Origin: Antennarius striatus
Taxonomy: Eukaryota; Chordata; Actinopteri; Lophiiformes; Antennariidae
Length of the DNA stretch: 64,000 bases
Reading direction: 5' to 3'
Assembly (NCBI RefSeq): GCF_040054535.1
Contig: NC_090784.1
Span: 11,591,001 to 11,655,000 of the forward strand
Every line of letters begins with the position of its first letter. The first letter of the stretch is position 1. The notes under the pieces were generated by a model. The model was not told the DNA's origin and made no database searches. It saw nothing but the letters and a program-made list of their open reading frames with translations. Positions 35,601 through 47,700 of the stretch are shown here, one piece after another. Position numbers and translations under genes: made by a program.

Positions 35601-38569
35601 TGGCTGCCTAAAACAAGTTTAAACTCCCCCACAAGAACATCTGCTCACAGACGTTCTAAAACAACACCGAGTCAAGCTCTCGGTGTGATGTAAAACTGAA
35701 CAGTTTACATCACATTTTCCAAAAAATAAAATATTAATTTAAAAAAAAACATGAAAAAACCCTGGCATCTTAAAACTGTTTAAATATCCAAGTAGTGTAT
35801 GTTGTGCCACGTTTCAACAACAGGTCACTATCATGGCTAACTCTGGGGCTGACTGCCGTGTTGCCAGGCACCGTCAGTGGAAGCGACAGGACAAAGCTGT
35901 ATAAGCACCAGTAACATAGTGCACAGTTGTAAGTCAACAAGTGAGGCATGTGAGGACAGTTACAACACAGCTGGGAGGGAACAACTGAAGCATTGGAAGA
36001 ACACACCCCATGCTGCATAAACATGTAAAGGTTTGGTGGAAAAAAAATTAAAGCCAAATAACAAGAATCCTTTATACTGGTGAAAAAGTGGTACACATTA
36101 GAGAATTTTATTTACAGTAATTCTTGTCATACCAATCATGCAATAGATGGAGTTTAAGATTTTATATTTTGCCTCCAGGAAATACCTGAACTCATGCAGA
36201 AAATATTTCACAGCTTTAAGGGAAAGCAGTGTCTTGTCAAATTAATTTTGAGTTGATTTTTAAAGCATTTTTCTCCAAGCTGAGGGGTGATCACACTTTT
36301 TCAGTACACAAGCTTCTTATTACATGACAAGTCAAAAAGACCTACCAACTACAAAAACGCAAACCATATATTCAGAAATATTTTGACACTATACAGTGTG
36401 TACGTTCATGTACCTTGCATAAAAGCATGAGCCAATATTGCACAACACAATTAACTATGTACATTTTTTGAATGTCTTCAGTTTACGCTGATGACTTGTA
36501 CTGAATAGAATCATCCAGGGATGCATAACAGCCAGCCTCAAGCACACACAAGTCATCAGTCATGGCGGAACAGTATTTGGACTTGACTTAATTAACAGCC
36601 CCTGACCGTCGTTTAGCTACTTGTTTTCTGCATGGAAATACTCCTTAATCTCTAGATAAAGCCCTTGAAATCCTTGAAGGAATTTCCATTCAATACCCCA
36701 TCTCACGTCAGTGTGAAGCAACAACTAAGAGTGGCTACATCAGCCTTCCCCAGATGTTCACTGAATAGTCATCGTTGCAGAGATCTGGAGTGAATAGAAC
36801 AGGGGTTGCCACATCCATGATCTCTTTCATATTGACCATTGTAGTACATAATGTTTGTTAATGGATTATGCAGTGGTAATTGAGGAAGTCCGCAAAAGCA
36901 TCGTCTGGCCGCCGCTTGCAATAAATCCATTGAAGCGGCCAAACATTGCAGGTACTCTGTCTATTTCAACGGACACCAACTTATACACTCAGAGCTGGGT
37001 TTTCTCAATGAAGTTTTTGAAAGACAGAAATATGTCCTCTCCTCACATCGGTTCTCTCATGGACAGCACTGCTAACAGCTCATCCTTTGCAGCGATATCG
37101 GTAACCATGTGAATATAAATACACATCTGGGCTGTGTTTCTCACATCCATAGATTCGTCTAACTGCAGTGAAAAAAATGACTACTCTATGAACAGTCAGA
37201 AAATGCCACTCCACGTTTCCCTCTTTTGGAGATGGTAGAATGACAGATGAGGCAAACACACTTTGACAATGTTACAGTGAAAAATGTCCTCCTACCATTC
37301 TGTATGAAAATGTTAAATTTTTGTTTTCTTACTTGGTCCAGCCCCCCCCATGCATTTTAAAAACTTTTCTTAAGATTAAGACAAAAAAAACAAGGGATAA
37401 AATTGTAGGTAACTTGCTAGCTAGCTTCTTGCTATTGTTGCTTCTGCCAGCTGACTTCATGACTAGTTTGAGCTTTTACCTGTATCAATAAAATCCACCA
37501 CAATGTTAAGATCTAAAGACATTGCATGCTAAAAGAAGTCAAACACAGACACCGGCTTGTTTTCATCCATTATAAATAGTTTTCAACATGTGTTTTAAAT
37601 TTCAACAGCTTTGTAAATTTAAACTCTGCCACGAGCCTAATCATTTTCCAGTAAATGATTTGCCATGCTTCTTGTTGTTCTTAGGACCATCTCTCAAGCT
37701 GACCAGCCATTAAACAAAACCTTTCTAATATTACATCTGCGCTATTCTTTCCACTCTGTGAATGGACATAAATGTAGAAGACACCCACACACAATCGTCA
37801 CACATATTCCCATTTAAATCATACCATAAAACAAAAAAAGAAATTAACATTTCGGGCCACAGACAAGGTCCAATTAACATTTAGAAGCCAGTCCTGACAT
37901 CAGACAACTGCAGTTTCCTAATAAAACTTAACACCAGAGAACAGCAGCAGAACCTTGGGGAATTTCTGGCTGGGATGTAATCTAAGCAACCCCAACAGAT
38001 CATTTATAATTGTCTCACTCCATGAATAGCTGGAAAAAACAACTACAACAACACAGACAGACGGTAGCCTTGTCACCAAGGTTCAAGACCGTATATGATA
38101 TTTATAAATGTTCAAATTAACATGTGGGCCAGTTTGTGAAACATATTTCTTGCAAAGATGAATAAAGCTGACAAGAACCATCAATAAACTCTAACTTCTT
38201 GGCTGTGAAAGATACAACTGAACAGGCAGAAAAAAAAGCCTGCAACATTATTTAAACTCATGCTACACACAATGCAACACATAAAAGTCATCACCTTCTG
38301 TACTGTCAGATGCTGAGGTGCCGAGACCGGTGTCCCCGCTGTCAGATGTTCCAGGCCGGCGGCCAAAACGGCTTTGAAACTTCTCCGACACAGCTGGTGT
38401 CTGCCACTCCATGTCAGCAAACCGAGCTAAAAAAAAAAAGCAACAAAAGGTCTGAATCAACACAAGTTGAACTTGTTTGAACTACGTACACAGTTGGTCC
38501 GTTATTTGGACTGCAGAGTATGGACTTACCCACTGGTTTGGATTCAATATATCTCTGTGATGTTGTCAT
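29665..38569 (-). CDS. cep85: Centrosomal protein 85
   Basis: Thirteen coding exons on the minus strand: 38530-38569, 38295-38426, 33600-34390, 32793-32923, 32372-32489, 32088-32273, 31516-31668, about 31273-31431, about 31052-31162, 30429-30479, 30247-30354, 29904-30147 and 29665-29828. They give about 795 residues (human 762). The N terminus contains [16 protein letters not shown] and [14 protein letters not shown]. The large third exon is Ser/Pro/Gly-rich and mostly disordered. The rest is coiled coil with family signatures [55 protein letters not shown] and [13 protein letters not shown] at the C terminus. CEP85 sits at centrosomes, restrains NEK2-driven centrosome splitting and works with STIL in centriole duplication. 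The intron after 32793 needs a GC donor. The junction between 31273 and 31169 is not certain. Confidence 0.93.
34391..38294 (-). other. cep85 intron 2
   Basis: A 3.9-kb intron, the largest in the window. It contains the hAT-type transposase fossil at about 36560-37200. The remaining sequence (34.4-36.5 and 37.3-38.3 kb) is AT-rich without recognisable genes. Confidence 0.75.
36560..37200 (-). mobile_element. hAT-type DNA transposon transposase fossil (SCAND3/ZBED5/GTF2IRD2-like)
   Basis: The minus-strand translation from about 37170 gives [18 protein letters not shown], then [30 protein letters not shown] and [18 protein letters not shown]. These are close to the RNase-H-like core of hAT-derived transposases common in fish (consensus LDESTDV...AQ, FIEKTQLPV, TDGAPAM). 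The invariant TDG has become EID and several stop codons interrupt the frame, so it is an old inactive copy. Later fragments ([21 protein letters not shown]-like) follow toward 36560. Terminal repeats were not identified. Confidence 0.7.
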
Positions 38570-38574
38570 CCCAT
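38566..38574 (-). promoter_or_regulatory. Two-codon upstream ORF overlapping the cep85 start
   Basis: In the cep85 leader the sequence ATGGGATGA encodes Met-Gly-stop, and its TGA overlaps the ATG chosen as the cep85 start (38567-38569). If this leader exon is used, ribosomes would meet the mini-ORF first. Confidence 0.5.
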
Positions 38575-41500
38575 TCACAACGATTACAACCTGAATGAAA
38601 CCAAGAGGAGCTTTTACATGATTATGCTAGTAGTATAGATGCATTATTACAAAATATCTCAGGATATACGTTTTCTATTCCACAAACAACTTCGCTAGTC
38701 AATATAAAGGAACCTTTTGTTTGTTAGTTTGTTTTTCTGAAATGAACCAGGAACCTCCTTTTATTTATTTACACACCGAACAACGTGCATCTGATGCCCG
38801 CGGCCTTGGACTGCAGCTGGTAGCTGTTGACTGATTTGTTCCTATTTCAAACTCATCCGTCACAAACAAACTCGATATAAACTCGCTGGGAAGCAACAAA
38901 AATAACAACATGAGCACATGTTCCTAAAGTTACATAATCTGTTACGCGAACATTTCTATCCTTGGAGGAAGTTTAAAATTATATCTGGTAAGCTAAATGA
39001 GGATTACTGGTTGATGAGAGTCAGAGACGCACCGTGGCTCTTCTGAACTAATTATCCTCACTGGCTATTTTCATACCGGAAGCTATCAAATGAACGCGAC
39101 TTACCGTTAACGTAAATTTGTTGAAATGTTATAATGCTGGATTAATCTGATATTCATGGCTATCTGATACCATACTGTATACTCATAAATACTTTTCGTA
39201 TACTATACTGCGATCTTGCATGTTAACGATTGCTGCTTAAGCTAATCCATGAGAAATCTGTTTCCGCTAACCTCCAACGCAGCGCCGCCGTTTGCTTTAG
39301 CTAACGCTGTTTCAAGTTAACGATGCGCTATCAAAGCCACAAAACAACGTTAGCTTACGTGTGAATTACTGTTGCTAAGTGACCTGTCGGGGCTGAGAAA
39401 AAAAAGTGTTACTTTACCTTTCTTTTCGCATAGAAATAAAACATATACACAAATCTGTGGTTGGGGCTGATAATCGAAGCTGAATCTCTACCATCCGCTG
39501 CGGCTGTTCTTCCGTTAGCCAGCTAAGCAGCTCTGCTCTGATGGCAGACAACACGTCCGAGACACAATGGCGGCTGGTTTAATGTCACAGCGCCGCCCGC
39601 CGAGCAGAAACGCCTCTTCTGAGAAACCTCTTGAGTGCGGGGTGCGTTTCGTCCGCAGTGGTTCCATTGTGAGAATGCGTTCCCGCCCCGCTGGGTCTTA
39701 GAACGACTAAATAGGCCTGTAACTTTATTATGGAAATCCTCGGCCTCAGAAATTACAAAAAAAACATGGAAGTGTTATTTTTTTTAAATCACAAAAATAT
39801 ATACAGTAAAACGATTTCATTACGTCATATGACAGCAAATCATCAAATATTTTTAAGTATACCTTATAGCTACTGTAGGTACATAGGTTAAAGGTGAAAA
39901 TAAAAAAGTCACTTCTGTGGTAGGTGATAGTGTTTCTGACACATACAGCTGTAGAAAACTAGTTTTGATATACTGTATGTTGAAATATCTTAACCTATTA
40001 CTTAATGTGCAGCTTATGCTTATCAAATCGTCAATTCTTACCAAACAGAACAGCTATCCATCATTTTTATGTAGAAAGTCGGGACACTGATGACACTTTT
40101 TGTACTTTTGTAATCTCCTACTACACATAGAAATTTCAGTACAACCGATTCCTGAGTCCCAAAGCTTTTATTCAACGCAGGATCCATAAAGTATAAAATG
40201 TCATTACGGTATACATTTATAAAGGGTAATTCTCATACTTTTTGGCTCATTTAAACGAATTAAGACCATTAAAACATGTATTTCTATCCTTGCAGTTAAT
40301 AAGTCTTCATTATAGTCTTATTTGATGACCTTTCCATGTTTTAAAGAAGCATCTCATCATCTATAATATTCAATATTAGTTTAAGTAGTATATGTTTGGG
40401 TAGGTTGTGAAGGTCTATGCACTATTAAATGAGAGAGGAGTAAGTCATACCAACTTAGATGGGGTTATTTACAACTTAATAACCCCATCTTAGAAGTGGT
40501 GTAAAAAGGTTATTGTTTTATCTGTTTAAACATAAAGATGAAACAGAAAGACAGAAAGACAAGGCGAGGGGATGAAAATTAGATCACAACCTTGACCTTG
40601 AAAAACTCAAGGCCAAATTTTCACTTTTATACCTTTTTAATGCCCAGAATAATATTGTAGGTAGTCTTGAGTCTGTCTGCTACAGTATACCTCTAGCAGT
40701 GGTCAACTTACAAATATGAAATGAAAAGGCAAATACTCCATAGTACAATATAGAATTCATTGCTGCGATCATTATGAAAATAGGTCAGGGTAAAAATTTT
40801 AATTTAGGGGTGTCGCGGGATGTTGCAGTCTCTTACTGCCTTGTTGTTGTTGTTGGTTTTTTTTTGGGGGGGGGGGGTTATATTGTCAATTTGGGACAGT
40901 GCTTTTATTCTGAAATGAACAATGGGCGGAAGTGATTTCTCTGTTCGAGCTGGCGGAACAAAGTTGCCTGATCGCCTCAGTGGGAGGTTTGTGTTCAAGT
41001 CAGAGAATGTGTTAGCGTGAGCGCTGTCAGCAAAATTACACAGTCCGAATCATCACGTCTACTAAATGGACATCTCTTGACAGAAGCCCCTTTATTTCAA
41101 GTAAGGCGGTGAGGATAATGTAGGAGACGTAGATTCATCTGAAGCTCTGTAAATGTTATTATTACATAAAGTGGACGTTTTTCTTTAGCTAGCAAGGTAT
41201 CGCAAATTCGCTAACGCGAGCTACTTAAACGACAGATCCCTTCAAGGCCCGATTCTTGGGGGGCTAAAGGGTCCTGCAGGTTAGTCGGGGTTCAGTATTT
41301 ACGTAACTGTCAACGATTTGCGAAATAGTCTGACGATTTTAATGTTGACTGACTGCAAAGCTAGCATTAGCTTGTTAGCTAAGTTGATAAACTTGCTTTG
41401 GTGAGGTTGGGTGACGGGAGGAACCCCAGAGGTTTCGTTTTATGACAAGAGTGTGTGTTAGGAGACTCTGAGAAACCCACAGTGGACGAATAATTCTAAT

Positions 41501-41705
41501 ACTTGTCCTTTCTCCTGCTGCGTAACTGGCATAAATGAAGTCTAAATGACTGTTCTGCGCTAAGTGTCTTCCCTGTTATGATCAATTCATGTAATGTTTT
41601 CAATTTCGTTCCAGGATATTCTCACACAATATTGATTAAATGTCATCTGGGCTCTGACACCTGGACCCTCCAGCCCCATCCTCCCTTAAGATTCGTGGCG
41701 AGGCC
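38570..41705. promoter_or_regulatory. Divergent 5' region cep85 / wdtc1
   Basis: The cep85 leader and promoter are likely at 39370-39650, where CpGs and GC boxes (gccgcccgccg) cluster. The wdtc1 promoter is likely at 40900-41300, with an ETS-type cggaagt (40927-40933) and a noncoding first exon ending near a donor (caag|taaggc) at about 41102. Between them (39700-40850) is AT-rich sequence with no gene, plus a T9/G12 run at 40859-40878. Each core promoter is separate, about 1.5 kb apart. Confidence 0.5.
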
Positions 41706-44700
41706 ATGGCTACTGGCAACATCACCAGAGATATCCTCCACCGGCAGATCAGAGTGAGTAAAAAAATGCCAGAGCATCCTAGACCCTCAGTCTGGGGTCT
41801 AGGATGCTCACAAATACTGACAAGTTAACATTCAGTGTATTCATCACAAAACAGACCAAACAAGAGGATTGTTTAAAATTTGTGGATTTCTTGTGCTTAA
41901 AAGTGTGATACAGACTTTAATTAATTTTTCTAGGAGAAGAGAGCACCAGGCTTCCAAAGGTTCTATCATGTAACTGAACCCTTCATTAAGAGGCTTGGAC
42001 TGGAGGCTGAGCTTCAGGTCAGTGATGACAACCTCGTGTTTGAAATAAGTTTTGAACCGAGAGGGAGACAGAGAAGACATATGTCATTTCATCTTCTTAC
42101 ATTTTATACTGTCTGTCTGAACAGGGCCATACTGGCTGTGTAAACTGTCTGGAATGGAATGAACAGGGAGAGTAAGTCCTTAAAATGTAAAAATCCACTT
42201 CATGTACAATTCTAATGTCTGACCTAGAATCACTGGTTGTGTTATACAACCATCTAATTATGCAAATGCTCTTCTTCTCAGGTAAATTTTAAACTCTGTA
42301 TGTAAAGTAAAGGTTTATTGTGCCTGAGTTACATACAAATGCAAAAAGCTGCATTGTTCATTGCCAAAAATGATACAAAAGGCTCAGCATTTTTGATGAA
42401 TATTATGGGACCTATATGCCTCCTCAGCACTTATTTAATAGTATCACAATTGAAAACTTGAGTGCTCACTGAGGAAATGATGTAAATCACTAAATGAGTT
42501 CAGCTGGAAGAAGAAAATTCGTCAGCAATAGATTCAGCACAGTACTGTAAGAATTACTGTAACATAGGTTGAAATGTCAATATTTGTAGATTACTCCACT
42601 TTACTAAATTTAACAATGCTTATCTGCTTCTATCTGAATATTAAATAAAGCATGACAATTTAGCAAGAGTTATAGGGATCCAGAACAAATGCTGCTTAAC
42701 TTGTTCATGTTTTTTTTTTTTTTTTCAATTCAGTTTGCTAGCATCTGGTTCAGACGATCAACATGCCATAATCTGGGATCCATTCAGACACAAGAAGCTT
42801 ACAACTATGCACACAGGTCATGCAGCCAATATATTCTCTGTAAAGGTGAGAAGGAGTCATTTTTAGCTGAATATATTAACTGTGGCTTTGTTTATATTCT
42901 GATAATGTTGTGTAAAGTTGATAAAGGCAGCAATGAGGTGTAGCCCAATTGAATATCATACTCTGCATGTATTTTCATAGTTGGAGTTAGATAAAGAGAG
43001 TACTTCCATTTTCTTGTCAGTGAAGCTAATTTTTGCCTCTTAAACACATTCCAATGATGACAGTTTTCATTCTGTTCTAATTATCGTTGATGATGTCACA
43101 TGCAAACTTGTTCTGTTCTGTGGCATTTCACCTACTGATGGACGATCTGACAATTTCAGATTGTGTTTGATATTGAGTGTGTGGTCAAACTGCATTCTAA
43201 GATGGATCTTTCAGATTGAGGTGTATGGAGTTAACCTTGTGAACCAGAGTGTGTAGGGGCAGCAGTAGCTCAGTCCACTAGGTCTTGGACTGGAGATCGG
43301 CTTGAGACCCGGCTGGGCCAAAATATTGAGTGTGAGCTGGCAGCGGGAGGTGTCAACTCCCACTGCAGAGGCACCCTTGAGCAAGACACCGTCCCCACAT
43401 ACAACCTGCTCATTTGTTGCGCACCTAGATCTGCCAAGATCTGCTGTCACTCTTCCTCCCACTGTGTATACATTGCATGCCTACAGGCCCCTTGTGTGTG
43501 TCTTTGTTTCAGGGAGCTGTACACTCATATATGCATGTTCAATATGTACAGTAAAAAAAGAGAGAAAACACAATTTCCCCAAGGGGATCATTGAATTTCC
43601 TTCTTAGTCTTCGTCTATTTGTGTTCTGTTTACATTCCAGCAATTACATGTAGTTCCTAAGCTGAGGGGTTGAATTCACCCATCTCTTTCTTTCCTCCTT
43701 GTTATTTTTCTAAATGAGCAGCAATGTGGTGGTTGAGAAGCTTGTGCAAAAAAAAAGAAAAAGAACTATCAATAATACTGTACAGTTATGTACAATGTTA
43801 TTGATAGTGTGCCCTTAAGCAAGGCACCCAACCCTGAAAACTTCTCCCAGGGTACCACCATGTCCTCTGCCCATCACTATCTCTGTTTATTGAAAGTATG
43901 TGGGCTCTTAGTGTATATTCAGACCTTAATGTGTTGGGAAAAAAAAGTTTTATTTGTGTGTGAAAGTAAAGAGAGAAAGTAGAGACACTGATGTCAGGTA
44001 GTCCTCAAGATACAAACATTTGACTTACGAGCATTGATAGATTTGAACAAGCATGTGCCGCCACATCCGACAACTGTAGTTCTCCCTTTCTGCTGCAACC
44101 CACGACGAGCAGCTTAACATTAACTCTCCATAGATTAAAATTTCATGTCATGTCAAAATAACCCCAGGCTTCATCCTTATTTTAAGTGATCGACAGAAAC
44201 TTTCTATGATACAAATTCACTTTCTGCACTATAGATGGCGCTGTTGGCCAGAGAGTTCGGATTTTTGGTTTTTGCACTCATCTAAGCTGAAGTTCTTCAC
44301 TCATGTTCTGTTTTTACTAAAATGCGCCACAGGGCGTGTCAATGTTGCTTCATGAGAGATAGCTTGTGAATGAGGTCAATCACTGGAATTAGACTGTTGT
44401 AGTGTGATGTAATATGGAGTTTTATCGGATTATCTACAGGCCAGAAATATTTATATCAGTGCATGCTGTGTTTCACTGCCCTGGCTAAACACATTTGTTA
44501 CATCTTAATCTGTAGTTTCTGGAAATAATAAGTGAATCATTATGAGGTTTAGCAAGAACCCAAAGTTGTGTTTGTACTTATCAGTGCACCCTGCTCTTTC
44601 TGCAGTTCCTTCCTCACTCTGGGGACAGGATTTTGGTAACCGGTGCAGCCGACACAAAAGTCCATGTTCACGACTTGACAGTGAAGGAAACCATCCATAT

Positions 44701-47700
44701 GTTCTCTGATCACACCAACAGAGTGAAACGCATAGCCACAGCACCCATGTGGCCAAACACTTTCTGGAGTGCTGCAGAGGATGGCATCATCAGGTAAGAA
44801 CCCCAGAATGACAAAGGAATTGAATCACCTGCTTTCCTCGCTGTGGTACAAGTAATGTGTTGAATTTTTCTTTGTGCACAACAGACAGTATGACTTGAGG
44901 GAGAGCAGTAAACGCTCTGAGGTGCTTATTGACCTGACAGAATTCTGTGGTCAGCTGGTGGAGGCTAAGTGTCTAGCTGTCAATCCACGGGACAACAACT
45001 ACCTGGCAGTGGGAGCAAATGGGCCTTTTGTTCGCCTCTATGATGTCAGGATGATTCACAACTACAGGTCAGTTGAGTGTTTCATAACTTTCATGTTGAT
45101 AGAATTTCTAGTGACAGAAGTCTGCTACTGTCCCTCAGAGGTCATGATCTACCCACGCTGAAGTGGGTTTCACGGGGACTGTTACCCCCAAATCAAAAAT
45201 ATATGCTTTCTTTTGTTCTGTTGATCCATCTACATTTTTGTGTTAGTTGTTATCTGGTTACAAAACAAGAGCAGCAGATGTGGAGGTTCTATCAGAAATC
45301 GGTTTTTATAGACATTTTTCCTGGACTGAAGCATTTCTGGAATACTGGCAAGACTTCATTGACATTTGTCAATTTTTTGCATTGTAGTTTTTTCCGGATG
45401 ATCTGGTCCCAGAAAACAAAAAAATGAAGAAAATGTGACAAAATTACTCAAAAATAATCCACACATCTCATTGTATGTACTGTCTTCTGGAGGACATTGA
45501 ATCATGGAATAGAGAGAGACCTGTGGCAGGGAGGAATGTAAACATTCATGACATCTCAGTTGTGGATAGCCTGTCATTCATGAGTAGAAGCACACTTCCT
45601 TCCAAACAGCAAAATTGAAAGAAAAAGCCAAATACCTAACAGAATATGCGTAGTTGATTATGTGATGAATTGTCTCTGATTTTTTTCCCTTACTATAGAA
45701 AATCTGGGAGTACTTCAGCAGCTGTGCACACCTTCTGTGACCGACAGAAGCCCATCCCAGACGGAGCCGGGCAGTATTACGTTGCAGGTGGATGTATGAC
45801 TTTTATCAAATGTACCAAATGGGTACATTTGTATCATCATAATGTCAGGAGATATGTAGGCTGCAGGAAAGTGAAAAGGGACACTGACCAGTATTCCCCT
45901 GTGTTTACATGCTTCAGGGCACCTTCCAGTGAAACTCCCAGACTATAATAACCGCCTGAGAGTCCTAGTGGCCACATATGTCACCTTCAGTCCAGACGGT
46001 ACTGAGCTACTTGTTAACATGGGAGGGGAACAGGTAATGCTTGATAGAACAAACAAGGAATGTTCAGGAGGAGAGGTAATTTCTGTTTCCGTTTAAACAA
46101 TTGTTGTTTCAATGATTCTTCCAGGTGTATCTGTTTGATCTGACATTCAAACAGAGGCCGTATACCTTCTTCCTCCCTAAAAAGTGCCAGTCATCAACAG
46201 GTAAATGGAAATTAACTGCGGATCTTCAATGCCACCCCAGAGAACCAGGAGAGTATTGTATCGTAGATGTGTTGTTGGTTTCTGAAACATTTCCTTTACA
46301 GGAGATTTGCAGAATGGAAAAACAACCAATGGTGTCTCCAATGGAATTCACTTCCCAGCCAGCCACTTACGCTTTACCGCAAGCAAGATACCCTCTAGGT
46401 AGTTGTGTTTTAATCTCATCAATGATTGGTTTTTCAATACAGATGATTTGTTAAATGTTTTGATTGTAAACAAGTTATTTTTCTTCTATTCTCTTTGTTT
46501 CAGTTCTGCTGAGCTCCCTCCTCATTTGGAGAGGATAAAGCAACAAGCTAATGATGCATTTGCACGGCAACAGTGGACACAAGCCATCCAGCTGTACAGT
46601 TTAGGCATTCACCAGGCCAACTGCAATGCCATGCTGTATGGGAACCGGGCTGCAGCCTACATGAAACGCAAGTGGTAGGCATCATTTTATCATTATCAAC
46701 ATCCGCTCCTGAATGTTATACATGCAGTTATTGATTGTTTATGTCTGTAATTCACAGGGATGGAGACCATTATGATGCCCTCAGGGATTGTCTGAAAGCT
46801 CTGAATCTGAACCCCGGTCATCTAAAGGCTCATTTTAGGCTTGCCCGGTGCTTGTTTGAGCTGAAGTATGTGGCTGAAGCTCTGGAGTGTCTTGATGATT
46901 TCAAAGGAAAGTTTCCAGAGCAGGCACACAGTAGTGCCTGTGATGCTTTGGATAAAGACATCAAGGCTGCTCTCTTCTCAAAGACAGAATCAGGTACAGG
47001 TAGAACAGAATTTTAAAAGTGGAATATTGTCACGTTCTTTCTTTTTGTTGAATTTCAGTTGCTCGAGGTTTTGTTCTCCTTGGAAGGGGTTTCCATTTCA
47101 TTCACTGAAGCCTAACCCTGAGTATTAGAAAAAACAAAACATGAAACTATTCAAAAGAGAGAAAAAAAACACAAATTCTAGCCTGTATGCGGTTGGAAAG
47201 GTTAAATTAGAATTTCATGGAGCTAAAATGAGTATCAGATTTTGTTGACTTTTCCATGTTGCTGAATGTTTCTGTAAACAAGGATTTGTTTGTCTTCACT
47301 AGCAGACGATAAGAAGACCAACAGCTCCATTCGATTCCACTCATTTAGAGGGAAGGAGTCCATCCCTGAAGATGAGTTGGTGTTGAGGGACCGGAGCCTT
47401 GATTACAAGCACAGATACTGTGGTCATTGCAACACCACCACTGATATCAAAGAGGCAAACTTCTTTGGGAGGTCAGTAGATTTCACCTCCCCGTAGCGTT
47501 AAAGGCTCCAGAGGGCTCAGCCATCACCTCTGGAGCCGAACTGAAACACTGATAAATCTATTCTGGAGAAAAATTTGAATTATAAACCAACGGTGAAAAT
47601 AGATATTACATATGAACACAGGCTCTAAGTCATGCAAAAAATAAATTTGTATATCAATATAGGCAAATATTATATACTGTATACATAGTTCATAATTAAA

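Larger units (their letters stand above)
42846..44605 (+). other. wdtc1 intron 4
   Basis: A 1.76-kb intron carrying a full tRNA-headed SINE (43252-43612), a second SINE-like fragment (43797-43985) and a copy of the inverted-repeat element (43992-44125). It is the main repeat cluster in the gene. Confidence 0.8.

Noticed and set aside
43253-43325. Possible tRNA gene (A and B box-like sequences)
   Set aside because: The head cannot be folded with normal tRNA arms and is followed by a SINE body and tail, so it is a SINE promoter.
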